A DNA stretch of 64,000 nucleotides. Source: Bacteroides neonati. Lineage in GTDB: Bacteria; Bacteroidota; Bacteroidia; Bacteroidales; Bacteroidaceae. Numbering within the stretch: position 1 is the first letter of the stretch; every line of letters begins with the position of its first letter. Position numbers and translations under genes: made by a program. The stretch lies in assembly GCF_000499785.1 (NCBI RefSeq), contig NZ_HG726023.1, forward strand, positions 64,534-128,533. Direction: 5' to 3'. This document shows positions 61,221-64,000 of the stretch, piece after piece. Below the pieces are notes generated by a model. That model saw only the letters and a program-made list of their open reading frames with translations. It had not been told where the DNA came from and did not search any database.

Positions 61221-63098
61221 TTAAACAAGAGTCTTTAATTTTGTTCTGAAGAAACAATACTTCTTTTTTTTGATATATTTTAGTGCCATTTTTCTAAAAC
61301 GAGGAATTGCTGTCAACAACGGGACAACTATTACCGTGAATAATGCACTTATGATAGCTAAAGGAGAGTCTGAAGGAGTTGTTATTGTACTTACCACATA
61401 ATATACAATCCAAGACAACCCTAAAGCGACAATAGATATCAGTGTATACATCAAGTATTTGAGAGTTGTATATTTATGCTTTATCTTATTTTTTTCACTT
61501 TTTCGTGAGTTAAATTTTATCTTTTTTAGTTCAGCTGCATACTCCTCGCCCTGCCTTACCTTTTCTTTTAGAAAAGAAGTTTCTCTTCTAAGATCATCAA
61601 CACTTTTTATATTAATGAAATCTATAATATCCCCAATGTTTTCTGAGGTAATATTCTCAGGAAGAATTTCATGCTCTCGAATGGCATTAAATACGGAAAT
61701 TTCCTCATCTTTACTATAATTTCGTTTGGATAATTCATCATACTTAATTGAAGCAGATTTATATAACATAGAATTAATAACTAATTTTGTCTTTGTCATC
61801 ACATTGAATGATATCGGTTTCTTCCCATTTATTAATCCTTTATGTAACTTGAACCAGAGTTTAGCGGTAATAAAATCAATATCTGAAGACAAACTAAACT
61901 CATTTTCATTTTTAATTAGGGGATGCCAAGCAACAAAAGATGCGACACTATTTGCCGTCATCAAAATACACTTAGATTTTTCAAAACTCGTTTTGCTATT
62001 TGTATTTCTTCGATTGTTGATTATTGAAAACATTCTTAGGTATTTTGATATCGTTTCTTCCTCGAATGTTAAATCTTTATCAAGACTATCCTTAAGTATC
62101 GCAGTTATATTCTCATTGGTTTGAAGATTTCCAGACATCTCTGACACATAGCCTGCTCTGTCATCATAAACAATATCATTTGATTTCAAAAATGAAAAGA
62201 AACGCCCCTTCTCAGCAATAACGTCACTTTTTTCTAAGCATTTCCGAAGAATTGTATTCATTGCGGTTTGGGCGTACGGGCGTATTTTCCCATCTTTAAT
62301 TTGAGTTGCAACATAAAAATAGCCATCCATTGTATTTTTTGTTTCCTCAAAATACTTTAGTTCAATATATTTAGTTCTTTTATTAGCTTCTTTTACTAAT
62401 GATATAAAGTCATCAAATACCTCTTTAAACAATTCTCCATTATAGCCATAAAAGCTAAAAAGATGTTCTGTGTCTAGATAGATTGTAAGTTTACTATCCC
62501 AGCTGCCAATGGTATTTAAGTCTGTTGAATCAGTAATATCCTTAATGCCATGCAGTATTATATACCCATCACGAATTTCATTCAAACAATCAATAAAATT
62601 TTCATCAGATTCATTTTCAATAATAAAACGTGAAAATAAGCAATCGCCTTGCTCCTTTTGGGTTGATAATAAAAAGTCTGCGAAATTAGATTTGAACTCT
62701 TCTTCTTGTTCGACAGTCATTCTTAAACCTTTATTCAGGCGATAAAATTCTAATAACTTATCAAATACAAATTCATATTTAGTTGTTTGCGCTTTTTGAT
62801 TCTCTTTAAATTGCTCTACAATAATACTTAATGGCATAGCATTATATGTATTGTCTCTATCTTTTGAAACCTCCTGTGATAACCTTTTTTTTAATACAGT
62901 CTTTAGTACTCCTTCTGGAACATCAATTTCAAAATCCGTCTTGATTAGTATGCGGAGGCTAGTAATATTAAATGCGTGAAGATTGTTGTTATGTATTGTT
63001 GCTTTTACAAATTCAGCAATAACTGAAAATATGTCTTGATTTCCATTATCATATAAGTCTTGAAATAGTGCAATAGAAGCTAAAATATTATTTCTCAT
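61221..63098 (-). CDS. large protein with PIN-like region and two C-terminal membrane helices
   Basis: 625 residues, not recognised as a named family. Residues about 205-400 look like a PIN-type nuclease: TIYLDTEHLFSFYGYNG (Asp209), an acidic YFEETKNTMDGYF, and KCILMTANSVASFV, which resembles the last PIN strand. Residues 505-550 are charged and likely coiled coil. Two hydrophobic segments follow near 551-576 and 582-602, then a Lys-rich tail. A membrane-anchored nuclease is my inference. It lies 150 bases after hsdR and is strongly AT-rich, suggesting acquired DNA. Confidence 0.6.
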   Translation of the reverse strand: MRNNILASIALFQDLYDNGNQDIFSVIAEFVKATIHNNNLHAFNITSLRILIKTDFEIDVPEGVLKTVLKKRLSQEVSKDRDNTYNAMPLSIIVEQFKENQKAQTTKYEFVFDKLLEFYRLNKGLRMTVEQEEEFKSNFADFLLSTQKEQGDCLFSRFIIENESDENFIDCLNEIRDGYIILHGIKDITDSTDLNTIGSWDSKLTIYLDTEHLFSFYGYNGELFKEVFDDFISLVKEANKRTKYIELKYFEETKNTMDGYFYVATQIKDGKIRPYAQTAMNTILRKCLEKSDVIAEKGRFFSFLKSNDIVYDDRAGYVSEMSGNLQTNENITAILKDSLDKDLTFEEETISKYLRMFSIINNRRNTNSKTSFEKSKCILMTANSVASFVAWHPLIKNENEFSLSSDIDFITAKLWFKLHKGLINGKKPISFNVMTKTKLVINSMLYKSASIKYDELSKRNYSKDEEISVFNAIREHEILPENITSENIGDIIDFINIKSVDDLRRETSFLKEKVRQGEEYAAELKKIKFNSRKSEKNKIKHKYTTLKYLMYTLISIVALGLSWIVYYVVSTITTPSDSPLAIISALFTVIVVPLLTAIPRFRKMALKYIKKKKYCFFRTKLKTLV

Positions 63099-63251
63099 CG
63101 TAGTTTTTTATTTGTTATCATTATCTAATTTAGAACCCATGTGATATTTGATGTCGTAGTTGTTGTTACGATCTAACTCACTAGCTGACTATGTCTTGTT
63201 ACTCGGCTAGAGGTGAATCGGAAACAATAACATTTGCTAAATTAGACATAC

Positions 63252-64000
63252 TCAAATCTGCTCACCTATACGTTTAAACTTCTCGACAAAAGCGACAATC
63301 TTTTGAAAAACACTCTGTTTTTTTGTCAGATATTGAGGATTCAAAGGGCTCATTTTCGGCAAGATGGCGTTGAGCTCCGTACCGTTCTCACTTGCAAATT
63401 CACGTTTTAAAGAAGCTGTTATGTAACGCTTTGCCTCTGCCTTATTTAAATTTTCTTCTGCAATTAACTGTTCCGCCTCTTTCTTTAGTATTTGCCTTGC
63501 ATATTCATAGAATGAGTCTATTATATTCGCTTTGTCCTCAATGGTATTAAGGTCTGTTTCGTTGATGAAATCAACCACCAAGCTCTCTTTTGCTCTATTA
63601 CCAATACTTGCACGGATAACCCTGCGAATTTCCTCTATTAACGAAGCTTTGTCTTTGGTCTTTTTGTTATGCTCAAAAATCAATTCGATAATATACTCAA
63701 GGTTTATCTCTTGTGATTTAAGCAGGTCAACCTCAAAGACTACATCATCCCAGTCGATTTTTGACTCTTCTGATTCTTTACCGCTACGTTCCTGTCTTAA
63801 CCAGTCACGAATATCATTATAGGTAGATCTGTAATCTTGGATTGTACGATCAGGTAGTACCTCAATAGCTTGCATTGTGGCTATATCCTCATCTGTTACA
63901 AAATGAGCCTCTTTAAACGCTTCAATGGCTTTAGGATCGTTTATGTCTATTGCTTGAAGAGCTTTAAGGTGTGTAAATTCATCGTAGTTTTGCAGGATGT
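63252..64000 (-). CDS. hsdR: type I restriction enzyme R subunit, C-terminal part (runs off the right edge)
   Basis: The frame is open to the window end and covers the last 249 residues of HsdR. It matches the helical C-terminal domain of EcoR124I-like R subunits: [60 protein letters not shown] and [16 protein letters not shown]. The ATP motor and nuclease domains lie to the right, outside the window, as would hsdM and hsdS. It is thus part of a type I restriction-modification locus whose integrity I cannot check here. Confidence 0.9.
   Translation of the reverse strand, partial: ILQNYDEFTHLKALQAIDINDPKAIEAFKEAHFVTDEDIATMQAIEVLPDRTIQDYRSTYNDIRDWLRQERSGKESEESKIDWDDVVFEVDLLKSQEINLEYIIELIFEHNKKTKDKASLIEEIRRVIRASIGNRAKESLVVDFINETDLNTIEDKANIIDSFYEYARQILKKEAEQLIAEENLNKAEAKRYITASLKREFASENGTELNAILPKMSPLNPQYLTKKQSVFQKIVAFVEKFKRIGEQI

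Noticed and set aside
61726..62124. plus-strand 132-residue frame opposite the PIN-like gene
   Set aside because: Hydrophobic antisense shadow of an AT-rich gene; no promoter box seen.

Overview
The window is chromosomal DNA of a member of the Bacteroidales, most likely Bacteroides or a close relative. Three things support this. Many genes follow the Bacteroides-type promoter (a TAnnTTTG box, sometimes with TTTG or TTG about 19-20 bases upstream). Gene sets such as pta-ackA, uppS-bamA-ompH-ompH and argR-GNAT-argG-argC-argD-proC are typical of the group. The ornithine carbamoyltransferase has Pro90, the residue that marks the succinylornithine enzyme of Bacteroides fragilis.

Region 1 (1-44.7 kb) is mostly housekeeping. 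It holds a partial DUF2156 gene; lrgA-lrgB; the acetate pathway genes pta-ackA; a secreted alkaline phosphatase; lpxH with a DUF59 gene; radC; a GT2 glycosyltransferase; efp; rpmH (L34, a short gene); a PASTA-rluD-ddl-acyltransferase-rhodanese run; proB-proA-argF'; murI; the outer-membrane assembly operon uppS-bamA-ompH-ompH; ribD; prmC-recX; pyrE; argH; tRNA-Gly and tRNA-Leu; a GH20 hexosaminidase; and a long arginine/proline operon (argR, GNAT, argG, argC, argD, proC, XRE-cupin, acyl-CoA ligase). Arginine and proline genes are unusually concentrated here, in three separate units.

Region 2 (40.7-44.6 kb) is a decaying L-rhamnose operon. rhaB, rhaT and the AraC regulator are broken and the isomerase gene is gone, but rhaD and fucO are intact. 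tRNA-Pro follows.

Region 3 (about 45.46-59.5 kb) is AT-rich accessory DNA that looks like a degraded mobilizable element. At its left edge is what appears to be the 3' end of a tRNA-Phe gene plus a terminator, as left by site-specific integration. Inside are a two-gene module (an N4-type DNA methyltransferase and a DGQHR protein with a nuclease-like N-terminus), BfmA/BtgA and DUF5712 mobilization genes beside a dense hairpin cluster (candidate oriT), an alpha-oxoamine synthase with a Crp/Fnr regulator, several lipoprotein or membrane cargo genes, four paralogous small HTH proteins, and a broken tyrosine recombinase at the right edge.

Region 4 (59.6-64 kb) holds a BRO-N protein, an uncharacterised coiled-coil protein, a 625-residue protein with a PIN-like region and two C-terminal membrane segments, and the 3' part of a type I restriction gene (hsdR) that runs off the window.

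The best candidates for something undescribed are the methyltransferase-DGQHR pair and the membrane-anchored PIN-like protein beside hsdR. Three intergenic arrays of 20-23 bp units (4.1, 17.8 and 45.2 kb) are a separate unexplained feature.
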